Below, piece by piece: positions 22,073 to 32,790 of a stretch of 64,000 bases of DNA (positions within the stretch are counted from its first letter, which is position 1; the number at the start of each line of letters is the position of its first letter). The translations under genes were made by a program, and so were the position numbers. Below the pieces are notes generated by a model. The model saw only the letters and a program-made list of their open reading frames with translations. It was not told where the DNA came from and did not search any database. Origin of the DNA: Amphibalanus amphitrite (taxonomy: Eukaryota; Arthropoda; Thecostraca; Balanomorpha; Balanidae); NCBI RefSeq assembly GCF_019059575.1, contig NW_024882039.1:1-64000 (forward strand), given 5' to 3'.

Positions 22073-23625
22073 TGAAGTCAAACACTGTCTGTCTACGATG
22101 AAGGATAGCTATAACTGCGTGTACCTACGTATGACGGCTGTCAAAAACGGCCGACTGTAATTTATTGCTTTGATTTTCAGTGGTCGAAAACTTCGAACAA
22201 GCCCGGCAGCGCCACAAAAACGACCCAGACCACTATATGACGCCGTTTTTGTATACAAAAACAGCATAGTGGAGGCGAAACACCTGCTCCAACCGTACGT
22301 GGAACACCCAGAGGAGTTTGCGACGCTGCAGCCGAGTGTCCAAAGGATGATCGCCGTAGACGTTCGCCAGTAAGTGTGACTTTTACTGCTGATTCCAGAC
22401 GGGGCTGAAAGGGGAGGGGACAACGATGGTCGGGTGTCAAGTTCCTTCCATGCACTGCCATAGTCGCCGTGTTAAAAAGGGTGAGGGGACACGGGACCAT
22501 GGCTCAATGCCACTCTTTGACACCCCCTGAGTCAGCACTCTAGTTAAACTAGCATTAAAAGGCATGCAAGGGTATTGATAATAGCGCACTGTTCTAGTAC
22601 CAAATTATATAAGTAGACTTGATATCTTTAAGCGCATTGTATATATAGAAAAAAATATAGAAAAAGCTAAACACTAAGGCCACAGAAGTTACAATTGAAC
22701 CACTGGACAGTGATATAAAGACGATGCAGATGCGTTCGACTTGACCCAACAGGACATATGTAGAAGTTATCTTGAGGCATTGTCCGAACGACTACTGCGT
22801 CAGTTTCGGTGCCAAATACTTTAAGCAGCCTTTTGGTGTCGCCATGGGTTCTAGAATGCAAAGATCGCTATCAATACCAACGGCAGGGACCTTGAATGAA
22901 ACTGAGAATAAAGTCCGCGTTTTCTTGTGAATGACAATTGTTGAAATCTTTACCACGAAAATAAGTGTAATAAGTGTGTCGGGACATTTGATAATTCCAA
23001 GACCGCAATTCACACCCTGTATGTGTGTGCGTGCATTCAGCATGCTGCTTACAGCAAATGGGTTTGTACTACGCAATATGATTGGTCAACGCGTAATAAT
23101 GCTTCCGCGTCAAACAATATTTTATATAGAATATAGTTTTGTCCTTCGTAAAAAATTATTTTCTTTCTGATCATTTTGAGCAAAAAATCATGAATCCATT
23201 GAAAAAAAAACTTATTTCGGGAAAGTGAACTATTCCCTTAAACTGCTTCTTGCCGGTTCTCAGCGGTACCTCGGAGCAGATACGGGCGCGCTTCGGCGAA
23301 AAACAGCAACTCTCCCTAAAGCTTTGTGGGCTCCTTCCAACTTCCAGCGCAGCTGAAGCCCCTGGCTGAAGCCATGGGTAGAGGTGGAGCCAGTCGTCCT
23401 GCGATGCAAGCAGTTCTTGGGGAACGCAAAAGTGGTCTAGGGCGTCAAGGCGGAGCACAACATCTGGCTGCCAATGTGGAAGGATGCCAAGGAAGTGCGA
23501 CCCGGCTGTGCAATGACCGCCCTGGAAAAGTGTCCCCAGCACTCAGCAGCTCCTCCAGACATCAGCGTGCTGCTAGATCCTGGCCGCACTCCCCGTCTCC
23601 ACCGGCCGCGGAGCCGGAGCGCTTC
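22073..23625. other. Stretch without a supported gene; one exon-like segment
   Basis: A segment at about 22182-22370 is flanked by TTTGATTTTCAG and GTAAGTGTG, the form of a splice acceptor and donor. In between, one frame is open in the second half (LLQPYVEHPEEFATLQPSVQ) and another in the first half, so a frameshift would be needed. The protein is unrecognised. Around 23300-23620 there is GC-rich sequence with overlapping ORFs I cannot assign. Confidence 0.3.
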
Positions 23626-24662
23626 TTAACCCTCGCCGGACCTATTGGTTTTCTACATACGCGCCGGCCGAGGGGGGGGGGCGGGTACGACCCCCCCCCT
23701 CGCCGTTTCGCCCCTGGTGGAGCTAGCGCGTCGCGGAAAAAACGAGCGTGTGCGCCGTTACGAGACGCAGAGATTGGTACCCGATTTTAAGGTCCTAGGT
23801 CAACCGGTGACCTCTGAGGTCAGGTCAAGTGCCCCAAGGTACGGTTCAGTTTTTGGTGAATAACTTCGCAAAAAACGGCCGCAGAGCGCCGATTTTGGCA
23901 GCATCGTGTTCGTCTCGCTCAGGCGCGTCGAATGATATACTTTTTGTCCGGGTCAGGTCAACTTGGGGTGTTGACCTCAGGTCAAGGTCAGGTCAGCACC
24001 CCCAGGTCACGAAGTTGGTCGAAAGGGGTCATGTCGCATATCATTCGATTCGGCAGGTCTTCCTGAGTCCATTGGTGGCTTTCCCGACTCGCTAGCTCAA
24101 TTTGATCAAGAGTTATTGACGAAAAACTAATATGACCTTGATGACGTCATAAATGACGTCACGCAAGGTCAACATTGCAAAAGTGACGCATCTAACCTTG
24201 CAAGGAGTGCATAAAATCACGATTCTGTGTGCTTGAGATAGTTGGAGATCGTTCCCGGCGCCAGAATAGCAGTTTGAATTTTTCCCCATTGACTTATAAT
24301 GGTGAGGTCACGAAAATGACCTGACCTCATATGACCTTTAGGAAAAATCCGAGATATGCAAGTTGTGGGACTCATAATGGATACTAGATCCTGCAAGTTT
24401 CATTTCCCTGTGACATCTCCTCTGGCAGTGAGGGCGTTGCGAAGTTGCGACATCTGAAGACCGTGCAGAGGTTCACTTATGACGTCATAGGTCAGTGACC
24501 TGACCTGACCCAAAAATGCGGTTGGTGTCAAAAGATGCGGCTTGGATCAAAGGTCAGGTATGCCAAGTTTCAGCTCTCTATCGCCAGTGTGTTCGGAGCT
24601 ATCGCGAAAAAACCCTATGGGGGGGGCGGCACCCGCCCCCCCCCTCGGCCGGCGAGGGTTAA
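23626..24662. mobile_element. TTAA-flanked foldback element
   Basis: Complete copy: TTAACCCTCGCCGGACC on the left (TTAA 23626-23629) and GGCCGGCGAGGGTTAA on the right (TTAA 24659-24662). Hairpins of G-run and C-run lie inside both ends. The interior has TCAAGGTCA near 23990, paired TGACGTCA sites near 24142-24162 and many TGACC words. The truncated element at 12215 is its close relative. Confidence 0.8.
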
Positions 24663-25020
24663 GCCGGGTGAACCTGACGGCCTTATACGGCCTTGCTGAC
24701 GGCCACCGCGATTCGCGCCTCACTGTCCGAGGAACGTCTGGAGGCACCAGGCAGGGCCCAGACCTGACGATGGAGACCGCACTGCAGATTTCCAAAAAGG
24801 CGCGTAAGAAAACAATCGTGCTGTAGGTAGGTCACGACACTGGACACGCAGACTCGACCATAGTAGGTGACACCGGTGCCCGTCACCGTCACCAGCGCCG
24901 TGTCCGCCGTCCTGGTCTCCGGCTGCTGCTCTTATTGCTGCTGCTGTCGTTCGTAGTTTATCCTGTTTGCCTCCGCCGCAGTATTGAGTCGATATCAATG
25001 CATGCACATGCATTTTCATG
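24663..25020. other. Stretch without a supported gene
   Basis: It is GC-rich, with a minus-strand open frame (24683-24892) whose composition is plausible for protein, but I recognise no domain and see no clear start or splice sites. Confidence 0.3.
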
Positions 25021-25028
25021 GTTCACTG

Positions 25029-27564
25029 TAGTGATGTCAATTACAGAAAATCAGGATACCGATACCAAATCAAATACTAACCAAAAACCAAAACCATGGG
25101 AGGCATGGGAGAATACCTACCAAAACCGAACCAACTTGGGAACACGAGAATATATTACAAACAAAGTAACCAGCACAGGCATGCACCTCGGCTCAAATAG
25201 GCATACAGATATGCACAGATAACTACAGCTAAGGCTGAGCTAGACACGATAAATCAGGACACTGAGTAACACCGCGCATGAGGTATGGAGCAAGGTCTGG
25301 GTCCGCCAGAGGGTCGCGGCTCAGATCGACACCTTATAGGACAAAACTTGCCCTCATTTCCTCATATATCTTTCTATACATTATAAGGCGAGTAGAGATT
25401 GAGCTGATGGATTTTGAGGGACGGGTGATGATGGTATGGCTTAGTGTCCGGCAAAAGGATGGGATGCTGATGGTCTGTCGTAGTCGTGGGCAAGGCCCTA
25501 AATGCAAGGTTGCACAGACTTATTTCTACTAAACCTACCAGAATATAGTTTCACGGTTGGGTATTTAATTAATTATTCAATCAAAATTTCTTTATTACAT
25601 ATTATCTCGTTATCATTTATAAGCAATTTTATGAATCAACTTTCAATTTGCTTGCCTTTTACTAGCAAAATAACTTTTCTAGTATTGGGTCAACATAGTG
25701 GCGTAGCAGTAGGAACCACATCTGGCAAAACCCCAATACCTACATACAGCAGAAAAGCAGCCACCAGACGTCGCTACAGTCGCAGCACAGATGTCGCGCG
25801 CGTCGCCAATCGCCAAACTACCGATTTCCATAAGGATGCATATGTACGGATTTGTAACGGAAAGTCGCCCTTAAGGATTACGCTTACATCATTTGCTTAT
25901 CAGATCGATGATTGGAAATTGGGAGGGTCTCGGCTATTTTCGACCACGGATATGCCTTTATCACATGATGAGGAACATGCTGATAAGCGTTTTGTGAGTC
26001 ATAACAGCACAAAAGTATTTTCAATCATTTTTCAAAAATAGCCGTTCTGCCGTATCTTTCAGTGCAAGGTGCCGTCGGTCATCCCCGACGTGACGTCACG
26101 CCGGGGATTTCCAGATTTTCCTACTAGACTTCGACGCCCCCTGGTCGTGGGTTTCAAGCGCTGGGGATGGTGGTGCTGTTGGGTTGGATTGAGCTGGTGA
26201 TCGTGGCTGAGGGAGGGTGTGAGAGAAGTGGGCCTGAGTGTTACGAGAGTCACGATAAGTCTGTTGTTTCGGTGTATGACGTGGAGCTGCACGTGGTGGT
26301 GAGGTTTGGTTGGCGGGGCTCATGGAGGAGGAATGATCAGCAGAGCCTCTTATTGCTACCGCGTTTCCGCGGATGACGGCAATATTTTGCCATAACCAGG
26401 CCGTCTCGCGCCTCTCGCCGGTTACTGCTGTGATCCTACGGCCGAGTTCCTGCACTAGATTGATGGCACTGGGGCCAACAACGCCTGATGTTTCGACCGC
26501 CAATGGAACGAAAAGGTACTGGGATGATAAGGAGGCGTACCGCTGCACCTTTCGATCCTCTGCGGCCCGGGCCGCTGATCCTGGTTTTATTGCCGATTTT
26601 GTCAGGCTGCTTTCAGCAAAAGTATCCGTGCATGTCGCGTCCCAGATCAGGCATTTTCCGCCTTCAAAAGGGAATGTGGTAAGCCCGTCAGGACGCTTGC
26701 CGTCACCTCTGTCAAGGCCAGTAGGCTCGAGAACGGACGGGATGCCAGATGCAGCGAGGCTGCGCTTCACCAAATCGCTCAGCTCGGCATGGCGGGGGAA
26801 TCGACCAGCACTTTTGCTGCAGGATAAGGCGTGATGACCCAACCTGTCAACCGGACGGCTGCAGGAGGCTCACATATAGCGGCGCCAAGACGGAGAGCCA
26901 CTGCTATTCTTACGGATTCCGGGTCCAAAAGAAGACCGAGGCTGGGGACCGGTACTGCTTGAAGCCATGCGGCTGTGTGAGGCTGGGTGGCGGCAAGTAA
27001 ACGACCTCTGTGGATTTGATTTGTTTCGCGGAGTAACTGTAGCTAGCCTCCGATGCCAGGTCGTCCCAAGCCCTCTGCTGTCCTGGCATAGAGGGGTCGG
27101 GGAGTGTTGCCTCACCGATTAGAGGGAGGAGTCGGTGAAGCGCAGGTTTCATGGCCAGTGTGACATCATACATGTTTCCTAGATTGCAAAGAATTGACGA
27201 AGCGAGAAAGGATGCCTCAGTCAGAGATGCTAAGTGACAGGGAAGAGCTAAACGTTCGACTGATCTAACGCCTAGACCCCCGTACCGCATGGGGAGGGAA
27301 GCCTGTGTCCAGGCTTCGTCTTCTATACTGACATTGCATATGTCTGAGCGCCGATCGCGTAATGGCGTCGATGGCCTGCAGTCCTGTGCTTGGGAATACC
27401 AGGGAAATGTCAACTTTTTACCAAATTAACAGCCTCTTATACATAAGCGAGGATTCGCAATACCAACAAAATACCAAAAACTAGGATTGAAATGCCAAAT
27501 ACCAAGTTGGTATCGCTTTGTTATCGGTATACCAAGAAGTTAGTATCCGATTGACATCTCACTA
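25029..27564. mobile_element. hAT-like element of the TAGTGATGTCAA family
   Basis: The ends are TAGTGATGTCAATTACAG and GATTGACATCTCACTA. The flanks are identical 8-mers GTTCACTG (25021-25028, 27565-27572). Subterminal sequence has the GATACCAAA / TTTGGTAT motifs typical of the family. The interior includes a LINE C-terminal relic at 26096-27413. It has no transposase I recognise. Confidence 0.85.
26096..27413 (-). pseudogene. C-terminal part of a LINE-type polyprotein
   Basis: Two adjacent minus-strand frames (26910-27413 and 26096-26842) join with a frameshift near 26870. The first holds QASLPMRYGGLGVRSVERLA, a segment I know from the region after the reverse transcriptase in some invertebrate LINE-type proteins. 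The second begins with a Cys/His cluster (GHHALSC) followed by GKRPDGLTTFP, KCLIWDATCTDTFAES and LFVPLAVETSGVVG. The spacing RPDG...WDAT could be a PD-(D/E)XK-type nuclease core, which is inference. The polymerase core is missing, so this is a truncated, inactive fragment carried in a hAT-like element. Confidence 0.65.
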
Positions 27565-27572
27565 GTTCACTG

Positions 27573-28480
27573 CTATGAATGCAAGTATTTTTTTTATTTG
27601 GAGCTGGGGGAGGGGGCAGTGTGTATGATCCGAATGTTTGGGAGCCCTCTGCTAACATTAGCGCAATCAATATTCTTAGATACGGAGGCGTAGTGGGAAC
27701 CACTGAATCTAATGTCACGCCTACTATTGCAACATTTTAGGTCACTACAGCGATTTAGGTGAATACATTTTACTGCCCAGTGCAATCGAAAACAGTGCCT
27801 GTCGGCGATGACCGCGGTGCGCATTGGATCCGTGTAAGATGCTGGTCAGGTTAGTACTGTATTGGTAGCATTCGACATTCGTGATAAGCTTTTTGTCAAT
27901 CGACAAGCCTGATACATGGCAAGAGAGCTGACACCTAATAAAAAGTTGTAATTTTAGTTTGAATCCATTGTAAAATTGGATTCACTTAGATTCAATGCAA
28001 TCGTTTCTTAGTGACAAGCTGTTTTTACCACATTGAATATTAGGGCGCCCCTGTGCTGTCGAAGGCTGAGCTATTCGACTCGCCGCCCCCCATCCCCTTC
28101 GAAAAATCCTGGATCCGCCACTGAACGATGATTGTAGCGTTTTGAAAGTTCTACGACAATTAAGTGCCTAGTAAATAATCAGATAAGCAATGATAATAAG
28201 TTGATTTGGAAATTTTGAAGCATGTCAAAGCTTGCAGTGCTGGTCATTTCTGAACTTTGTCCGGGTGATAAGCAATAGGTCTAACATTAATGCGTACATA
28301 CGACAGGCACTCGTAACATTATCGAGCGCGTTCCTTGTATCCTTTTATCAGAGGCGGCGGCGGCGGCGGCGATAGGACGGCGGTGACACGGCTCCTCATA
28401 CAGTTCAGGCGGGGTTCGTGACCCCTCCCACGCGGGGGGGGGGGCGATAGCGGTGAAATGTTGCCGGCAGACGGTCTCGG
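27573..28480. other. Stretch without a supported gene; orphan hAT end
   Basis: It is mostly AT-rich. At 28108-28122 it contains CTGGATCCGCCACTG, the typical right end of a CAGTGGCGGATCCAG hAT element, but I found no matching left end nearby. Confidence 0.5.
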
Positions 28481-28708
28481 ACTGCCGAGCTGCGAGGTTT
28501 GAGCCGGCGCCGGAAGCGGGCAACCGTTCAGGCCACTGACTGCAGCGAGCCGACCTCCGTGCAGGACACAGATCGCAGCGGGTGGGGCCGCTGTACGGGC
28601 AGCAGGTCCGTCGTTCCCGGTGAGTTGTTTATCTGTCTCTCTGTTCCTTCCTCCCTGACTGTATCTATCCTGTCTACCTACCCGGTCTGTCCCATCTCTC
28701 CTGTCTGT

Positions 28709-28712
<4 letters not shown>

Positions 28713-28787
<75 letters not shown>
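28713..28787 (+). repeat. (CT)n microsatellite
   Basis: About 75 bases of uninterrupted CT dinucleotide, inside the putative intron upstream of the 28940 ORF. It creates artificial Leu-Ser and Glu-Arg frames on the two strands. Confidence 0.95.
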
Positions 28788-28789
<2 letters not shown>

Positions 28790-28939
28790 AATTCGTACAT
28801 TTAACGCAAATCCAATTATAAAATGAAACAAAGTGCGCAATGCAAAGTTTGCATAGGGATCCGGAATCATTACTTTTCTCCTGAACTTATGATCATTTAT
28901 TTCGCTTCACAGGATGCTCTCCTAGGCGATGTTGAAGTA

Positions 28940-29398
28940 ATGTCAAAGATTGACAGTGCGCAGCCCCAGTCACCCGAAGATACAGATGACGAGCCGTCAG
29001 AGCGAGCAGAACGCTGTCTGACGTCTAGGGATGGGCTCGCACAGGATGTCCCTGGAATACGGCGGCTGGCCGCGAGGGACGGCGTCACCGTGCCCGGAGT
29101 CAAGAGACCCAGAGCCGTGACCCCACCATCTGCCACCGAGGACCGGCCAGTCGACGAGGCCGACGGCATAACGAAACGGCGCCGCGATGAAACTCTGGCC
29201 AAACGCATAGAGGCGCAGGAGAAGCGGGACGCCGCGGCGATGGAGGCGTGGGAGGCCATCCGGGCGGCCGCGCAGAATCGCGAGCGGAAAGAACAGCAGC
29301 GACCCGCGGAGGAGAGCCCTGTGCGCTCCGCCCTGGAAACCATGCTGGGTGTGCTGGCGGCGGAGGGGCACGCCAGGAAAGACAGGTACAAACATTGA
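28940..29398 (+). CDS. Candidate small gene, basic/acidic coiled-coil-like protein
   Basis: 152 codons from ATG (MSKIDSAQPQSPEDTDDE) to a stop at 29398. The ATG lies 27 bases after a plausible acceptor (TTCGCTTCACAG, ending 28912). A donor GTGAGT occurs at 28620 and the preceding GC-rich segment has stops and no ATG, so it could be a 5' untranslated exon. The protein has an acidic N-terminal third, a possible nuclear localisation signal (TKRRRDE) and a charged helix-prone stretch (LAKRIEAQEKRDAAAMEAW). I recognise no domain. GC content is above the surroundings. It could be a host gene, the last exon of a longer one, or a chance ORF. No polyadenylation signal is evident. Confidence 0.4.
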   Translation: MSKIDSAQPQSPEDTDDEPSERAERCLTSRDGLAQDVPGIRRLAARDGVTVPGVKRPRAVTPPSATEDRPVDEADGITKRRRDETLAKRIEAQEKRDAAAMEAWEAIRAAAQNRERKEQQRPAEESPVRSALETMLGVLAAEGHARKDRYKH

Positions 29399-29628
29399 GC
29401 ACGGATGTGTAATGACTGAATCGCACACAACGATCCAATCAGGGGAGGAAAAAACATTTTATTAACCCAACCGCGCGATTGAACGAATGAAACAGTGTAC
29501 CTATATCTCGCAGGAGCTTCGCATGTCGCGCACTAAACAATTTGAGTAACAATATTACGTAATACCTAATAACCTAATGAAATATTAATAGTATAATATG
29601 TTATTATAATAATATATTGATATTATAG
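29399..29628. other. Short AT-rich spacer
   Basis: It contains long stretches of TAATA repeats just left of the next element. No gene is seen. Confidence 0.5.
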
Positions 29629-30519
29629 GGGAGAGTGGGGCAAAGCGGCCACCCGGGGCAAACCGTCCACCCATCGTTTTAGCCCTTCATAGCTGGCGTC
29701 GGTTCCAATTTATGGTTTCCAGTTATACTTCTCTTCACGGTCGTTCGAATGAGCCAGACCAGGGTTTCAGGCCCATCACCATTGTTCTGTGAAACACGGA
29801 AAAGCATTTCTTGCCAGGTTACCAACTATATTTACAATTTTTAAATATTATGTCATTCCATAACCGTTTGGAATCTTTTTAAGCGTTCTTGTCCATGCAT
29901 TGCATGGTTATCGTACATGTATTCTACCAATTTTAATGTTTTTTTACCCCACTAATAGCCTAAGCTGGAATATTTTTGTCTCGGACGGTACACGAGGGGC
30001 AAAGTGGCCACCCCCCAATTGGCCATAAGTTGTTTCCATCTGGCTAAAAAACATTATTTATATTCAAATGTGTCGTCATGCATTCATCTTGGCCACTTTT
30101 CAAACTTTTCAGTTGCATGAGTTCCCAAACAATGCAATTCAATGTTTTTTCATGAAAATCCTTTCTTTGTTTATCTACAGGTAGAAGATGATAAAGTTAA
30201 CATACATCCTCGCTTAAACCTTGTCACCATCAAATACCTTAGCCGCACATGATGCAACTATTTTGTTTCTCATTTCGGAACTTGAGAAGACGCCGGTGGC
30301 CGCTTTGCCCCACGGTATGGGGCAAAGTGGCCAATATGCATAGGTTGAAAGTTTTGTCAATATCTTCCATATGTGAACGCCTTTGGAATTAAAATGCAGT
30401 TGAAATACAAGGCAACTTAATGGTGATCACATTGGTATAGAAAGAATCTTTCCAAGTTTAAAAATCAAGCGTTGGCAGCGTGACAAGCGTTAGGGTGGCC
30501 GCTTTGCCCCACTCTCCCC
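29629..30519. mobile_element. Foldback element with GGGGAGAGTGGGGCAAAG ends
   Basis: Inverted ends GGGGAGAGTGGGGCAAAG and CTTTGCCCCACTCTCCCC, extending to CGGCCACCC on each side. TA borders both ends (29627-29628, 30520-30521), although the flanks are TAATA repeats, so a TA duplication is suggested rather than proven. Internal copies of GGGGCAAAGTGGCCA occur near 29997 and 30318. At 891 bp without an ORF it is non-autonomous. Confidence 0.75.
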
Positions 30520-30703
30520 TAATAATAATATAACAATAATACTCTATTACCTAATAATATACAAATCTTTTGCACCGATCCCACACTGTAGTGTATAATG
30601 TCTAAACATGCGAAAACATTCAATAAAATCGAGCAAACAGACAAAACCTCTGGGCGTATTGTCAGGTTCTTAACCGACGTATGCAGGTATTACCAGCTAG
30701 TCG

Positions 30704-32254
30704 TTGGCCGTCACCTGTGGGCTTAGGGGTATAAGAGAATTATGTGGTATAAGAGAGAATGTTAATCGAGAAACTGAACATCAAGCGAACGATAGTGACG
30801 AGTCCCACCTTATGTCACAGGGGCTTAGTAGTGATCCATTCCACGACCGTAAAAAGTTTTTGAATCTCACAAACAAAGCACTTCCAGACTGCTTGGTAGA
30901 CATGGTTAGCAAAGGCCCAAATTTTGCCCTAACCCGATCAGTTAACAACACGTTATGAAAGAGGTAGAGATTGGGCTAGAGAAAGGGACGTTTGCCCTTC
31001 GGTGGGAAGATCACATCGACAAAAAGAACAATCAACCGCGTTCGGATGTAGCTGAGAACGACACTTCATCTCGCACAGCCGAAACCAATGACACAAAAGG
31101 GTCCCCTGGCCACAACGAGCCTGACGCTGCGCAAGGTTCTCAGTTACGAGCTATGCCAATTCCACGATTCAGTGATACTGACACAAGAGCGGCTCCCACT
31201 GCTGATGGCAATATTGAACACACACTGAAAGTTGAAAAAACAAAGTGATGACTATATATAAAAATCACAAGACACAACAGCAGCCTAACCATCAGAGAGG
31301 TGACTAGAGAGCTAGGCAAAGACCCGGATCTTGTAATGAAACGACCAGACAATTGCAAAGGCCTAGTAGCGAATGATGTCTAAAAAAAGAGCATGTGGAA
31401 AAAGCCCAAACCATTACAGCCGGGTATGAAGCGATCGACGAGAACCCCACCCCTAAGCTAGAAGCTGAAACCAAAAGGCTAGTGAAGAGTGCTTTGACAG
31501 GGAAGGTCCCTGAAAAGGTTCTGAAAGTGTCGTCCCATCCGGTACTCGTACTGCTGAGCTATACGGTCTCCCTAAGACGCATAAGCCAAATGCGCCGCTC
31601 CGGCCCTTAGTTTCTGCCTGTGGGGAGACCCACTTGACAAGCTGACATGGCTACTCGAAAGGATTATCACTCAGCTGTTAATGTTTGTTCCTGCGCATCT
31701 CACGGATACACAGGACTACCTAAATCGACTAAAAACACAGTTCCCTAACAGACTCTCAGCAGGGGCAATAGTATTTTCCGTGGATGTGGCAAATCTGTAT
31801 GGGAATATCCCAACTGGTGAAGCCATTAAGGCCACCATCAAACTCCTTGAAAGACCCAAAGATCAGATAAATACATCCGTACTTAGTCTTCAAGATATAG
31901 AGACACTTCTATCCCACTGCCTAAACAACAACTATGTTCGATTCGGTGAGAAGTACTTTATACAAGCCGTGGGAGTGGCAATGGGATTAAGGGTAGGCCC
32001 ACCCCTGGCTATTGTATTCATGGACGCCATTGGACTGCTTTTGACCGCACCCGCCGCGCAGTACCAGCCTGTTATATACATGCGCTACATCGACGACGTG
32101 CTGTGGGTCTGGACACACGGACCAGAACTGGATGAGTACTTCCATTTTCTCAACAACTTTCACCCAGCGCTAAAGTTTACCATCGATAAATCAGACGAGA
32201 CTCCTGTCCAACAAATATCCAACACACTCATCACTGTCCAGAACCACGGCACGT
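30704..32254 (+). pseudogene. Penelope-like element: N-terminal region and reverse transcriptase
   Basis: Early frames hold FLNLTNKALPDCLVDMVSKG and GPNFAL, matching the LSxxxLxxxxxxLLSKGxxF region of this family. After stops comes LPKTHKPNAPLRPLVS, the conserved LPKxHKPxxPLRPIVS block. The open frame at 31681-32268 then gives FSVDVANLYGNIPTGEAI (catalytic Asp, residue 35), GVAMGLRVGPPLAIVFMD and RYIDDVLWVW (catalytic YIDD, 136-139). Penelope-like enzymes prime at nicks or telomere-like ends. The frame stops only because it runs into the MITE at 32256. Confidence 0.85.
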
Positions 32255-32255
32255 A

Positions 32256-32522
32256 CAGTCTGTCTTAAAAGTACCGCGCAAAGTAACGGTGTATAGTATA
32301 TAGTATCTATATACTATATAACTATATAACTATACTATATAACGGTATATAGTATCAAGCCTGACCGAGGAAGGACTGCTAGATTTGAGTCACCGAAACA
32401 ATGGATATCCTCGTCCATTCCCCAGGTCAATTGGTTCGGTGACTTTCAAATTATAGCAGGCCCTTTCTCGGTCAGGGTTGATGGATCCACCGTAACTTTC
32501 GCGATACTTTTAAGACAGACTG
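32256..32522. mobile_element. TA-flanked foldback MITE inside the Penelope-like element
   Basis: The 267-bp element has inverted ends CAGTCTGTCTTAAAAGTA that extend about 34 bp with few mismatches. TA flanks both ends (32254-32255, 32523-32524). A second inner inverted pair (GACCGAG...GTCACCGAA) makes it nearly palindromic, with an extra AT-rich block (TATAGTATATAG-like) on the left arm. CAGT ends with TA duplication are Tc1/mariner-like. Removing it with one TA restores the Penelope-like reading frame. Confidence 0.9.
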
Positions 32523-32524
32523 TA

Positions 32525-32790
32525 CAGCACAGAGCTTTATATTAAGGCCATGGCAGCACCCATAATCATCCACTTCAACTCAGCTCATCCCATTCAGTGC
32601 AAGCGCTCGGTGCTCTACTCTCAACTCCTCAGCCTTATTAGGTATTTAGGGCCTTGCTCAGAGCCAAATGGTTAGGGTCAAACAGAGAAACACAGAAGCG
32701 CGGCATGCACATCATCGAAACTTTGTTCAAGCACAATGGATACCCCTGTATTTAGGGACTTGGATACCCCAAGATTTTTACAGATAAGGT
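32525..32790 (+). pseudogene. Penelope-like element: segment after the YIDD domain
   Basis: Directly after the MITE the frame continues STELYIKAMAAPIIIHFNSA then HPIQCKRSVLYSQLL, matching the LYxKPTDxHxYLxxxSxHPxHxKxSIPxSQxLR block typical of the family, followed by FKHNGYP. Similarity ends near 32790. Confidence 0.75.

Larger units (their letters stand above)
13826..22075 (+). mobile_element. Mariner relic split by several insertions
   Basis: The 5' end reads TTAGGTCGTTCAATAAGT, as in mariner terminal repeats. Transposase segments follow in order at 14041-14125, 16640-16727 and 21172-22072. The gaps are a LINE (14126-16637) and three TTAA-bounded elements (16728-21164). Removing these leaves about 1.4 kb, close to the usual mariner length. 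I could not find the matching right terminal repeat, and the coding frame is broken many times, so this copy is dead. Confidence 0.75.

Noticed and set aside
23326-23790. A 154-codon GC-rich ORF and its opposite-strand partner
   Set aside because: The plus-strand frame enters the TTAA element at 23626, and neither frame matches a family I know.
25502-26041. A 179-codon plus-strand ORF
   Set aside because: The composition changes abruptly from hydrophobic to basic, there is no domain, and it lies inside a hAT-like element.
28319-28870. Minus-strand ORF with a long Arg-Glu run and the opposite Leu-Ser ORF
   Set aside because: Both come from the (CT)n microsatellite at 28713-28787.
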